Shown: positions 12,587 to 22,779 of the stretch, in pieces | Layout of the letters: each line of letters starts with the position of its first letter | How positions within the stretch are numbered: position 1 is the stretch's first letter | The notes under the pieces: model-generated | What the model was told of the DNA's origin: nothing | What the model saw: only the letters and a program-made list of their open reading frames with translations | Databases searched by the model: none | Origin: Euryodendron excelsum | Lineage: Eukaryota > Streptophyta > Magnoliopsida > Ericales > Pentaphylacaceae | NCBI GenBank assembly: GCA_033060915.1 | Contig: CM065394.1 | Coordinates: 23,341,501-23,405,500 of the forward strand | Direction: 5' to 3' | DNA length: 64,000 bases | Program-made: the position numbers and the translations under genes

Positions 12587-12981
12587 TGTCGTGCCTTGAT
12601 TTTTCTCACCTCGAGATGATATGTGAGAAACACACAGTACTCTCTCGTTAGAACTCATCATTTTAGAAGGACGAGTAAGACTAGGTTTGAATTAGAAATT
12701 GATTTGAATAAAAGTTTTTGAAGAAAGATTTGGAGTCGCCACCTAATTTTGTTAAGGTGAGTGAAGTCACCTAAAACTAAGTGAAATCCGAAGATCAAAC
12801 TTAGGGTTTTTTTTTTGTCAAGAGAGGGTCTTTTTTTCTTTTTGTGGAGAAAATAGGTTGTTTTGCAACCTTTGAAAAGATTTGAGCCCTTTTTGAAATA
12901 ACTCTATTTTTGGACTTTCGAAAATAGTGTTTCTAGGTTTAGAGGTTGGTTGTGTATAGGAAAGATGCACTAGGCTATTAT
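12587..12981 (-). mobile_element. Truncated LTR-A (Tat-type) end, minus strand
   Basis: It starts TGTCGTGCC and contains the LTR-A landmarks ACTCTCTCGTTAGAACTCA, GAGTCGCCACCTAA and GATGCACTAGGC in the same order as in 52536-57420 and 58274-62639. Only about 395 bp remain before the SIRE-like LTR begins, so the rest was lost or displaced by that insertion. Confidence 0.75.
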
Positions 12982-15089
12982 TGGGTCAAAGATAGTCCTA
13001 AGAGGGGGGTGAATTGGGATATTTAAAAATAGTGGGATTTTTTCGTGAATCAAAATCAATTCTTATTTAAATAATGACAAACAATAGATGATGCAAATGT
13101 GAATTAAGATTGCTGACAAATAAAGATAACATGCACATTCATTCAGCAGCCAACACTCACACACACGCAATCAGTAAAAAGTAGAGAATAAGAGATTTAC
13201 AGAGGTTCGGCTCAATCGTTGCCTACATCTTCTCTTCCTCGATCCCCTCGATGGTGTTCCACTATGTAATCTTCTCTTTACACAGCTGTTAGTTTCTTCA
13301 AGTGCTCAGCTCGCTATTACATCCAGGAATTTATATCAAATCCTTATAGCCGAGAAACTTCAAATCAAGCTCTCGATTTTACAAGAGTGTTATAAAGCTA
13401 CACTCAAGCTCTTAGGAGTTACAAAAACCGTTTCAGAAGTAAAGAGGTTAGAATATAATCAGTGTCATTCTCAAAAGTGAAGATAATGCAAGTTACAACT
13501 CAATAATTCCTCTCGGGAAATGACAGTCGTAGGGAATAAGGAAGATTTAGGGCCTTTGGATTTTTGCACTTTAAGATTCTTGTCTCTTACCCATAAATGA
13601 GTTTGAACTCATATATTTATAGGCTTTCACAAAAAATAACTGTTAGAGCCGCTGGAGGTGCATTAAATGCGCGAACAGCTAAGACAGTTTTGAAAAATCT
13701 GACCGTTGGAGCGAATTTTTGAATTCCCGTTTCCTATCCAGATTGTCAGCAATCTTCTATTGGTGCTGCCAACTTGACCCCGGTTTCTTTGATATAATTG
13801 CTTACAAAGATTATCAGCAATCATTTTTCTGATGTCACCAATCTCAGCTTGCCATTGCATTTGACCTTGCTCTTCAATAATGTTGTTAATGAACTTTACT
13901 TCGTACTTCTAATCTTTATCTCTGTTTCTTTTATAGTTAGTTCTTTCACATGGTTATCAGCAATCTTTAGCTTGTGCTGCCAATTGGTCTCCTTATTTCT
14001 TTTGTTATTTGCCTTTTGTCAAGATTGTTAGCAATCTTGATTGGTGTCGGCAATCTGGTCCTCTGCTGCAGTTATTGTTGCTTTCCCCAGACTGTATTTT
14101 ATTCCTTTTGTCAATCAGTCTTCGATGGTATAAACATGTCAAGGCTCTACTGATTCTCTTGAAGGCTTTGTAAACTTCTTAAATATCTTTTACCATTTTG
14201 TAGTTCTTGGTTCATCAAACCATTTGAAGTCAACAATCTGCCAAGGATCAAAATTTCTTTTCGATAGGTCGTTTCGGTTTGCTCAGGAATGGAAACATTT
14301 CGGAAACATTTCAAAAAAATTTCGGGATGTTTCGGAAACATTTCAGAATTAACAAATATTAATATAGTAAAATACAATCTTTTGTATTTTTTCTCAATAA
14401 AAATTGTACAATATTTAAGAAAAGTTATTGTTACGGTTTATAGGGTTGTGTTTTGGTGCATTTTTCTATGTTTTCGTGTGTTTTGATGGAAACAATAGAG
14501 TTTTGTTATTTTACTAGTGTTTTGTTTCGGTCTCTTAGGAAACGGAAACATTTCGGTCGTTTCAATGAAAACCAATGGAAATTTTTTTCCTTGCAATCCA
14601 CTTGTGGGGTGAAGTCTTTTCACTCTGTCAGGTGTTATCAATATTCTACATTGGCATCAATTTCGATATACTTCTCGTTTGAGCTCCCTTCACAATGCTT
14701 TTAAGGATGGCATGTTCAAGCTTGCATACTTCTTTTAGTGGAACGAAAATGAGGATCGAAGCTCTTCATTGTAAATGAGTTGGCCATAGATGTTATTACC
14801 CATATCCATATCCAAATCTCATTTCTTCCTATGCAGGTGTCATCAATCTAGTTGAGATTCTGGTATTGAACAGAATTGATTTAATTTCTCACAAACTGCT
14901 CATATGCCCTTTATAGTATTTGCACTCTTATGAGGTGCTGACAAGATCTTCTATGATACTCCACAAGTTATGATTGCACACAATTAGACTAAGCTACACA
15001 CTTAAGTTAAACACATTAGATTATAATGACTAGGTTTTTTGATTATCAAAATCAATTACTAGCTATGGAGATCACCCTTTGGGTCAACA
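12982..15089 (-). mobile_element. LTR of a SIRE/Maximus-like Ty1/Copia element
   Basis: On the minus strand it begins TGTTGACCCAAAGGGTGATC directly after a purine-rich tract and ends in CA at 12982. It contains the AATTCACCCCCCTCTTAGG phrase usual in SIRE/Maximus LTR regions. Length is about 2.1 kb. The short frames inside it (for example 13798-14031 and 14438-14641) show no domain. The repeated GATTGTCAGCAATCTT and CGGAAACATTTC blocks are internal repeats. Confidence 0.6.
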
Positions 15090-15260
15090 ATCTCTCATTT
15101 TTTTATGATGACAAAACCTTCTTTAAACATAAGAAAAATATGATAACAGAGAGACATTATCCTCCCCCTTAATAGAGAATGTTTCTCGATTTAGCAATCA
15201 CACTGATTTAACAAGTCAAATCAGTACTCAGTACAGTTCTCCCCCTTTTTGTTAAGTAAT
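15090..15260 (-). other. Three polypurine-tract-like stretches of the SIRE-like element
   Basis: Read on the minus strand, AAAAAGGGGGAGAAC (about 15238-15252), TTAAGGGGGAGGATAATG (about 15160-15178) and AAAAAAATGAGAGAT (15090-15105) occur in succession, the last abutting the LTR. Copia elements need one tract for plus-strand priming. The extra copies may be duplicates, and the one adjacent to the LTR is the weakest. Confidence 0.5.
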
Positions 15261-15703
15261 AAAAAAGAATGTAAGAAGAAATTTTGATAGGTACAATAAC
15301 AAAAAATATTTAAATAGAATTGATTTTATTGAGAGGGAAGCAATCATCCAAGCATTAAATAAGCAAGGGGTGAAGAAGCTTGTAGCAATCAGTCAAACAA
15401 TAGTAAAGCAAGTATTGAACAGTCAAACATCAAATAAGCCTACAAGAATCACATAGGCAGTAGGAACGAAAATATAGAGAGTACATTGAACCACAAATAA
15501 ACTATTTCACAAACTGGTCCATGGCCAGCAATATCCAAAACAAAACAAAAATATAGAGTTTGAGCTATTCAACATAAAAACTAAAGTGCAATGCAAAGTC
15601 ACACAATAAAAGGGTCATCAGGGGTGTTAGAGACACCCTTGCCAGGTCAGTCTCTAAGGCCATAAGCTTTGGTGATAGGATGAAAGGGTACACTTTTTTG
15701 GGT

Positions 15704-16400
15704 TCATTGCTTGTATCTGGGTTTGGAGGAAGGAGAAAAAGAGGAAGGAGGTGCAGAGGGATCAACACTTGCAGTAGGTGCTTTCCCTTTATCTGGGACT
15801 GCAGAAGGCTCATGTGCTGGCTCTTGCTTGTTTGTCTCACTCTCTTCAGGCTGCTCAACAACTGTGTCTTCAACCTCTCTCTCCACATCTAGTTCTTTCT
15901 CCAACTCTACAGTTGCCACCTCTGGTTCTTGGTCTGGTTCTACAGCTTTCTGACCCTTTCCTTTTTCTATTTCTTTCTCACTGAGTTCCTTTTCTACAGT
16001 AGCTTATTCTTCAGATTCCTTTTCACCAAACACCCCTTTTTCAGACTCCTCTTCCTCAGACTCAGAGGCTGCCTTGTCAAAGGCAGGGGAATTTTCTTCC
16101 TTGAAGGCTTTCAGAATAGCCTCTTTGATCTCCAGCTTGATATTTTTCACTTCTTTGGATAGTTGTCCCACCTTTGTCTCCAGATTCTCAATCACGGTTA
16201 GGCACTTACCAAGTTTGGAATCAAATTGATGCATTAACCCAACCATTTTGGTTTCAAAGTCAAAATCTTCAGATTCTTCTGGTTCTGCCTGTGAGGATGA
16301 GGCAGTAGGGGGTGATTATCCTTCTTTCTAACCCATTGATCTGTCTCAGCATTTTTCTTATACCTCATACTCTTCAGAGTTAACTCATTTATCACATCTT
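15704..16400 (-). pseudogene. Acidic coiled-coil C-terminus of a SIRE env-like/extra ORF
   Basis: The minus-strand frame starting before 16246 encodes a heptad-rich stretch (LTVIENLETKVGQLSKEV) and then long Glu/Lys- and Pro/Ser-rich segments. One in-frame stop near 16007 separates the first part from the second, which ends at 15704 in SSKPRYKQ. In SIRE/Maximus elements an extra frame after pol (called env-like) lies here, between pol and the 3' LTR, and often ends in a coiled coil. No signal peptide or membrane segment is visible, so membrane function is not supported. The upstream part is cut off near 16420 where LTR-B sequence begins. Confidence 0.45.
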
Positions 16401-16419
16401 GTCTTTTCTTTACAGCTTC

Positions 16420-19400
16420 TCGATCGATACGGCTCGATCGGATAGATCACTTCCCAAAGCCCCTCATCGTATGGCTCGAAAATTGTAACTTTCAGTAACC
16501 CCTGGAGTGTCTCGCAAACACTCCACCAAGATTGCTTTTTCTCCCAATTCCCTAATTGAAATGCACCGTCAAACGATTTGAGAAATGCGTAAATTAGGGA
16601 ATTCCCAAAAGCTTTTCAAGGGTACTTTCCATCAGTACGGTCTGATCAGAGAGATCGCTTCCCGAAGGCCTCAATCATGCGACACAAAACAGCTACTTTT
16701 GAACCCCAGTGGAGCATACCACAGATGCTCCGCAAAGATTCCATTTTATGCACACTTCCCGATATGATATCTCACACTTCTGAACACCATTAAAACTTTT
16801 CAAAAACACGAAAGTTCAAGAGAAACACTAGGAGAACACCCTGGGTGCAACTGGTTCCTCCAAAACCTTCCTGGTTAGCTCAATTATCGAGGCAAAGTTT
16901 AAACGAACACTCCCGGTGACGGAGCATATGTTACATACACCCAAATTTTGATTAAATAGACCAAAGTTTGATCAACCATCAGGATTTAGCCAGTACAATG
17001 GGTGCCACGTGGCATTCCAGTAATGGAATAATACTGGCACATGTGCTATATGCGGCAGGGCAAATTTTGGCCAGGCGCATGTAGCACATGCGCCAGGTCT
17101 CTCCCAGGTTGTCTATAAATACAGGCCTCCCCCTTTGCATATTCCAAAACAAAAAATTGATGCGAAGCTCTACTGAAACTACTCCAGAACCTTGAATTTC
17201 TATATACTTCTCACTCCTCCAACACTTGGGCTAGATTCCACCTCCCCCTAACCCATACACTTTACCTACATAGCCCTATACACCATTAAACTCCTCTTTC
17301 CAGCCCCTCAAGCCTACTTGAAGTCATCCAAGTTTAAGTCAAGGCATCTATAGAGGATTACAAGTGTATTGAAGGCCAAAGGTAGTATTTCTTTTACATT
17401 TTTGTATTCCCCCCCTCTTCTATTCTCCCTTCTAGCCTACTTAGGCTATTCTCTATTTTAATCTCTATTTTCAACCCCCCTTTTTTGCATGATTGAAACC
17501 AAGAGGGCTTTTAGTTCATGTCTAGAGGAAAGCTAATGGGAGCCACCGTGTAGGGGGATCTCTCACTAGCTTACTTTAAGATGGTATTGCCTAGGAGCCC
17601 CTTGATTATGTGGTGTAGCCTAAAGCCTTGTATGTATTCATGAACCCCTTGCATTTTGCTATCTTGATCATGTCTTGTGTGCTTGGCTTCATTTTCATGT
17701 TTATAATGATGTTCTACAAAGCTTGCATTATTCTTATTTCCATGCCACTTTCAAGCTCCATATTCCTTTCAAAAGGGTTCTAAGAGTTGGTCCCTTGAAG
17801 ATTAGGATGAGACCTTAGAAATCAAGCCTTAGAAAATCCCCCATTAACCCCTAACTCTTACTTTTGCATCATTACATTCTAACTTGCATGAAAATGGTTT
17901 TCAAACTCTCTAATTCCCAAGGTTTCCATTCTTTCAAGTTTAATGGTTGAAATGGACCATAGAACCCTCTCTTAAGTGGTTTCCCTTTTATATTGGTTAT
18001 AGGAGCCCTAAATTGTTAGAATGATTCCCTTCTCTTTTTATTCTTGCACACAAGTGGTCTTCAAACTCTTTGATTTCTAAGGTTTCCATTCTCTCAAGTT
18101 TAGTGGTTAGAATGACCCCATGGAGTCCTCTCTTGAGTGGTCTCCCTTTACATTGGCCATAGGAACCCTAATTTGTTGGAATGGTTTTCTTTAAAAATAG
18201 TTTTCAAAACATTTTTCTTAAAAATGGTTTTCAGAGATTTATTCTCTCCATCTTTGCATTAAATGATTTTCCACAAGTCGTTATCACTATGTTGACTCTT
18301 GAAATCCCCCCTCTTGCCAAGATAAAGGTTATAATGGCGCCAAGAAAACCTTCTTTGGAATGGTTTTCAAGTACCAACCATATAAACCATACTCTTGGCT
18401 AGAGTCCAATTTTCATGGAAATGATCTTCAAAAGGGTTGTCTACCAAAGTCCTTTACATAACGTGATTTGTTTTCTAAAACTCATTTCGAAAGTGCATAA
18501 AGCATCATCCAATCCAACCCTAGGTTAACTTGACCCTAGTTGTCCAACCCTAGGTTAACCTAACCTAAGTTAGTCAACCATAGGTCACCCATAACCTTAG
18601 GCCAACCCAACCTAGGTTAGTATACTTTAGGATTCCAACTCATAAACCCCTTTTAAAGGTTCTTCCTATTCAAAACTACTCCCATGGCTCATTTGTCCAA
18701 AACCTTCTCCTCTCTCGAGATTTCAAAAACCGACTCTGTAACATTTTCAAACACTCCTACACTCTACCTTTAAAAACGTTTTCAATAACACACAATCCTA
18801 AGGTGTCCCTACCCCTTCTATAGCTAGAGATTCCAAAGGAAGGTGATATAACAAGAACAACCTCCAAGGTTGTCCATATTACAGTTCCAAAGTCCTAAGC
18901 GTTTTCAAAAGCCACCTTCGAAAACTTTTTAAAAACCAATTTACTAAAACACTCCAAAATTATACCTCCAAGGTTTTCAAAACAAGACTTCAAAATACTT
19001 TGAAAAGTCTACTGAGTTATTTCAAAAACACTTCAAAAACTCCCTTAAGTCGCCTTAAATACATCTCAAAACATTTCAAAACCCCTTTTTCAAAAGTTTC
19101 AAAGTTCTATTTCAAGACACTCTAACATCCGATTTCAAATCAAAATCCTTAAGTTCTCTTTTTCAAAAGACCTCAAAGTGTCTTCAAACTTTCCAAAGAC
19201 CTCAATGTGTCATCAAAACATTCCAAAGGCCCTAATGCGCCTATTTTCTATCGGGCTCTTGCCCGAACTATGAATGACTTGATTCTCGACAAATGAGATA
19301 CGTAGGCAACCTAAAATGTTGCGGTCATAACTCCCATTTCAACTCCAATGCCTTTTTCAAAAGTTTCTATCAATTCAAAGTTTTTATCTCAAACCCCTTT

Positions 19401-19965
19401 AAACTCCTATGTTTTCAAACTTCTTCCAAAACTTGCATCATGCATCATTCATCCGAAAAGTGATGACTACACCCCATTTGGATATTAAGTGGATAATGGT
19501 AACCGGTTATTCTAGTGAGTGAAGAAAAGGTGATTCGACATGTAGGTACCGAAAGGGCGGGGTAGGGTGATGATCTTAGGATATCTTCCCTACACGTAAC
19601 TAACCCTCGGACCATAGATTTTTGTTTTTGAATGACCAAAATGGAGTTACTTTCTAAAAGGGCTTAAAACTTTCTAAAGGTTGCTAAACAACCTATTTTC
19701 TCAAAAACCCTCTCTCAAGGGAGTTTTTCAAAACCTTTTTTAAAAACCCTAAGTTTAATCTTCATATTATACTTAGTTTTAGGTGACCTAACTTACCTTA
19801 ATCAAGTTAGGTGGCGACTCCTATTTTTTCAAAAAGTCCTTAGCTAAACCAATTTTCAATTCAAACCTAGTCGCACTCGTCATTCTAGGAGGATGAGTTA
19901 TAATAATAGAGTTTCGTGTTTTTCCCAAGTCGAAAGGACTTGGACCCAAAAACCGAGGCGTGACA
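16420..19965 (+). mobile_element. LTR-B, 5' LTR (5'-truncated) of a Tat/Ogre-lineage element
   Basis: It aligns with 36040-38970 over most of its length and ends in TGACA immediately before a primer-binding site. Its first 1.1 kb is missing; the 3' LTR (from 34923) shows that a full LTR-B would be about 4.65 kb, within the 4-6 kb range of Tat/Ogre LTRs. It holds a palindrome-TATA promoter (17038-17120), a candidate splice donor at 17381/17382 and a long T/C-rich degenerate stretch. A 73-codon frame at 18181 is low-complexity translation. Confidence 0.85.
17038..17120 (+). promoter_or_regulatory. LTR-B promoter: palindrome pair plus TATA box
   Basis: A perfect dyad with 9-bp arms GGCGCATGT and ACATGCGCC around AGC lies at 17074-17094, with a weaker copy (GGCACATGTGC...) near 17038. 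TATAAATA starts at 17114, 20 bp after the perfect copy. This is the expected U3 promoter position. The same palindrome recurs upstream of the antisense gene at 34.5 kb. Confidence 0.65.
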
Positions 19966-19967
19966 GG

Positions 19968-19986
19968 TGGCGATTCCACTGGGGAC
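19968..19986 (+). other. Primer-binding site TGGCGATTCCACTGGGGAC
   Basis: It lies two bases after the LTR-B end. This TGGCGAxTCxxCTGGGGA form is typical of Tat/Ogre elements and is usually assigned to tRNA-Arg. It fixes the orientation (plus) and the 5' boundary of the internal region. Confidence 0.8.
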
Positions 19987-20548
19987 ACTTAGAGGGCTAG
20001 GCCATTAACATATCTCTTCACCCTTCACTCACCCAGAATCTTCAGTTACTTTGCCCAGTTCTATCCACTTTTTGAATTTTTCCAAGTTTTCAAAACAAAT
20101 CTTATTTTTCAAAATGATTTTTAAATAAGTGCCATTACCTGTATTCATTGCTTACATTCATGGTCTTGCATTAACTATCCATTTTATTTTGCATCGAGTT
20201 TTTAGAAAAGTTACTAACTTTTTGCATCTTTCTTTTGTAGGTGGACCTTTGTTCACATTTTATTTTATGTCATAATTTACTGCTATGTATATGATGAATG
20301 AACAAGGTGTGATGTGTGTTGTTGGGTCCTTTCCTCCATTTTCAAAAACTCCACACATACTTGGTGCACCCACTTGCATTTGCATCTTGCATATATTACC
20401 TGGTTACTACCCTTCTAGATAGAAGGGAGAACAATATATTGACTGTGAGCGAATGCTGTGTTAGTTTCTCAGCCTACGGTCTCTTGATAGTTCCCCTGCT
20501 CGAACCACCAACCAAAGATAGAGTTCACTCTTTCGAGGGTGGACGCTG
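19987..20548 (+). other. Untranslated leader of the LTR-B element, first part
   Basis: No gene. A strong 3' splice-site context, a T-rich tract ending TTCTTTTGTAG, lies at 20221-20240. The leader is interrupted by the solo LTR-A at 20549; the target duplication is CGCTG at 20544-20548. Confidence 0.6.
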
Positions 20549-20734
20549 TGTAAGCACCCCATTTTTGACCGCTCGGCAGTCTACACTCCGTCCAGACTTG
20601 TGTTCAAGTCATTGTGGGCGTATTCCAATCAAAATCGATTTTCTAAGTCCAAATCCCATCTGTCCATTGCTTTGCGGGCCCACCAGGCCCAAATAGAGGC
20701 AAAATGACCAAAATGCCCTTAGGGGCATTGTCCT

Positions 20735-21105
20735 TTCCTTTCCAATCCCTCTCTCAAGATAGTTTATTCCTCGAGACGGTTCTAATCCGGGCATGTCTTT
20801 TCGAAGACGATAAGTCCCCTTTCCAACCCACTCTCGAGATAGTTTATTCCTCGAGACGGTTCCAAATCAGGCACGTCTTTTCGAAGACGGTAAGACCCCT
20901 TTCCAATCCCTCTCTCGGGACAGTTTATTCCTCGAGACGGTTCCAACTCAGGCACGTCTTTTCGAAGACAGTAAGTCCCTTTCCAACCCCTCTCTCGAGA
21001 CAGTTTATTCCTCGAGACGGTTCCAATCCAGGCACATCTTTTTGGAGACGATAAGACCCCTTTCCAATCCCTCTCTCGAGACAGTTTATTCCTCGAGACG
21101 GTCCG
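20735..21105 (+). repeat. 80-81-bp tandem array in LTR-A U3
   Basis: The phrase TCGAGACGGT recurs at 20771, 20851, 20932, 21012 and 21093, a spacing of 80-81 bp. Each unit holds CTCTCTCGAGACAGTTTATT and TCTTTTCGAAGAC. Both strands give open frames through it because the unit is almost a multiple of three. Confidence 0.85.
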
Positions 21106-21267
21106 AGTAGCGAAAATACTCACAACCGTTAGAGTAGTGGAAATACTCACAAATAGGTCGATATAGGGAATTGTCAACAAACCCCTATGTCACGACGACC
21201 GCCGTCAGAGTGGCAGAAACACTCAAAACCCAGGTCAACACTAGTGTCTGTTAGCCCACTTCGGTAA

Positions 21268-21800
21268 AAAATGACCAAACTGCCCTTTGGACTTTTTTTT
21301 CGAGACTTTCCGGTCAAGATGACCATTTTGCCCCTAGGCATCCGAATGCCCGGGAACCACACCGGCTCTGGGTATCAAACCGGTAACCCTCTGAGATTAC
21401 TTCTTATAGTATTCTCAACCTTCCTTTACCCTTCCAGATCATTCCAAGTCAATTCCGGCCAACCTGGTACAAAATGACTGTTTTGCCCCTGGTGGGCCGA
21501 CACCAGCTCTGGGTATCAAATCGGTAACCTTCTGAGACTGCTTTTTATAGTATTCTCAATCTTCCTTTATCTTTCCGGATCATTCCGAGTCAGTTCCGAC
21601 AAACCCGGTACAAAAATGACCGTTTTGCCCCTAGTGGGCCGGTCTCCTTTTCCGACCACGCCGGCTCTGGGAATCAAGCCAGCAACTTCTGGGAACATTC
21701 TGAATAATGTTTCCCAATCTCAAGTCTTCTTCCGGGACAGTCCGAGTCTCTCCCGACAGTTTCCGGTCTGATTGACCATTTTGCCCCTAAAGGCCCGGTC
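21268..21800 (+). repeat. About 160-bp diverged repeats with AAAATGACCATTTT dyad
   Basis: Copies of (A)AAATGACCATTTTGCCCC, or close variants, recur at roughly 21268, 21319, 21472, 21615 and 21775. Most are followed by a CCGGTCTGG- or GGGTATCAAACCGG-type block. The core is a dyad (AAAATG/CATTTT). Equivalent series occur in the other LTR-A copies near 40.4-40.7, 47.4-47.9, 56.1-56.6 and 62.0-62.5 kb. Confidence 0.7.
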
Positions 21801-22041
21801 AACCTTTCCGACCTATCTTATCCTTATTTCTCAAGTCAAATACCTCCAGGACACTATTTTAAGTGTTCCTGCTCTTTTCTGGCCTTCTGGGTCATTCCCG
21901 GCTCCTTCAAATCATTCCCGAACTTTCCGGAGTCACTCCTAGTGAAGCCAAGCTAAAAATTGCATGGTAGTCACTAGGACAGGCGCCCAAATCTAGTCAA
22001 AGATACGTTGCTTGCCAACCTTAATAGTTTCCTAATTGGCC

Positions 22042-22161
22042 GGTGCCACTAGTAGTGGCGCCAAGCCAATATTTGGCCTGGTGCCACTCCTAGTGGCGCC
22101 AGAAGGAATTTTAGCTTGGCGCCACTGCAACAGGCGCCAGTGTTGTCCAACTTCTATAAAT
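22042..22161 (+). promoter_or_regulatory. LTR-A promoter: three palindromes plus TATA box
   Basis: Dyads with arms GGTGCCACT/AGTGGCGCC lie at 22042-22062 (around AGT) and 22080-22100 (around CCT), and a looser GGCGCC...GGCGCC pair at 22118-22139. TATAAATA starts at 22155. The GGCGCC arms resemble E2F-type sites, but the binding factor is not known. Confidence 0.65.
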
Positions 22162-22779
22162 ACAGAGCCTCCTCCAACATGAAAAGGGTCTGTGAACTCA
22201 GTCTAAAAATCATATATTTCGATATACAGAGCTCGTGCACTCCTTAAACCCTAGCAACTCTAGGTTTTCCAAATCCTAGCCACCATCCACTAAACCCTAG
22301 CCTCCTATACACCCCCATACACTCATACACTAGCCTTCAACCCTCCTTTGAAGACTTGAAGAGTTGCAATCTAAAGCTTGAAGACAACTCTTGAAGATTG
22401 AAGATGAAGATCAAGACGAAGACCGAAGATCGAAGACAAGCAAGGCGCGCAAAATAAACAAAATACAAGGTAGGATCTCCATTTAAATTTTCGCATTTCC
22501 CCCTCTATCTTCTCTCTCCAACCCACTTGGGTTTTCTCTATTTTAATCCCCCATCTCTCTCCCCCCCTTTCTTTACATGCTTGAAACAAGGGAACTCCCG
22601 GTCCATGTGTAGGATTAGACTATCAGAGGGTCACTGTGTAGGGGGCTTTCCTTTAGACTAACCAGAGACCATGTGGGTTCGGCCCCCTTGATTATGTGAT
22701 GAAGCCTTAACCTTGTATGTTCACGACCCTAAAATTGCATTGTGCATATCATGATCTTGCATCTTCCAAAAGTTGTTTT

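Noticed and set aside
20316..21180. Open frames of 116-132 codons on both strands
   Set aside because: They fall in the 80-bp tandem array and the leader/LTR boundary. The unit length and lack of stops in a biased repeat explain them.
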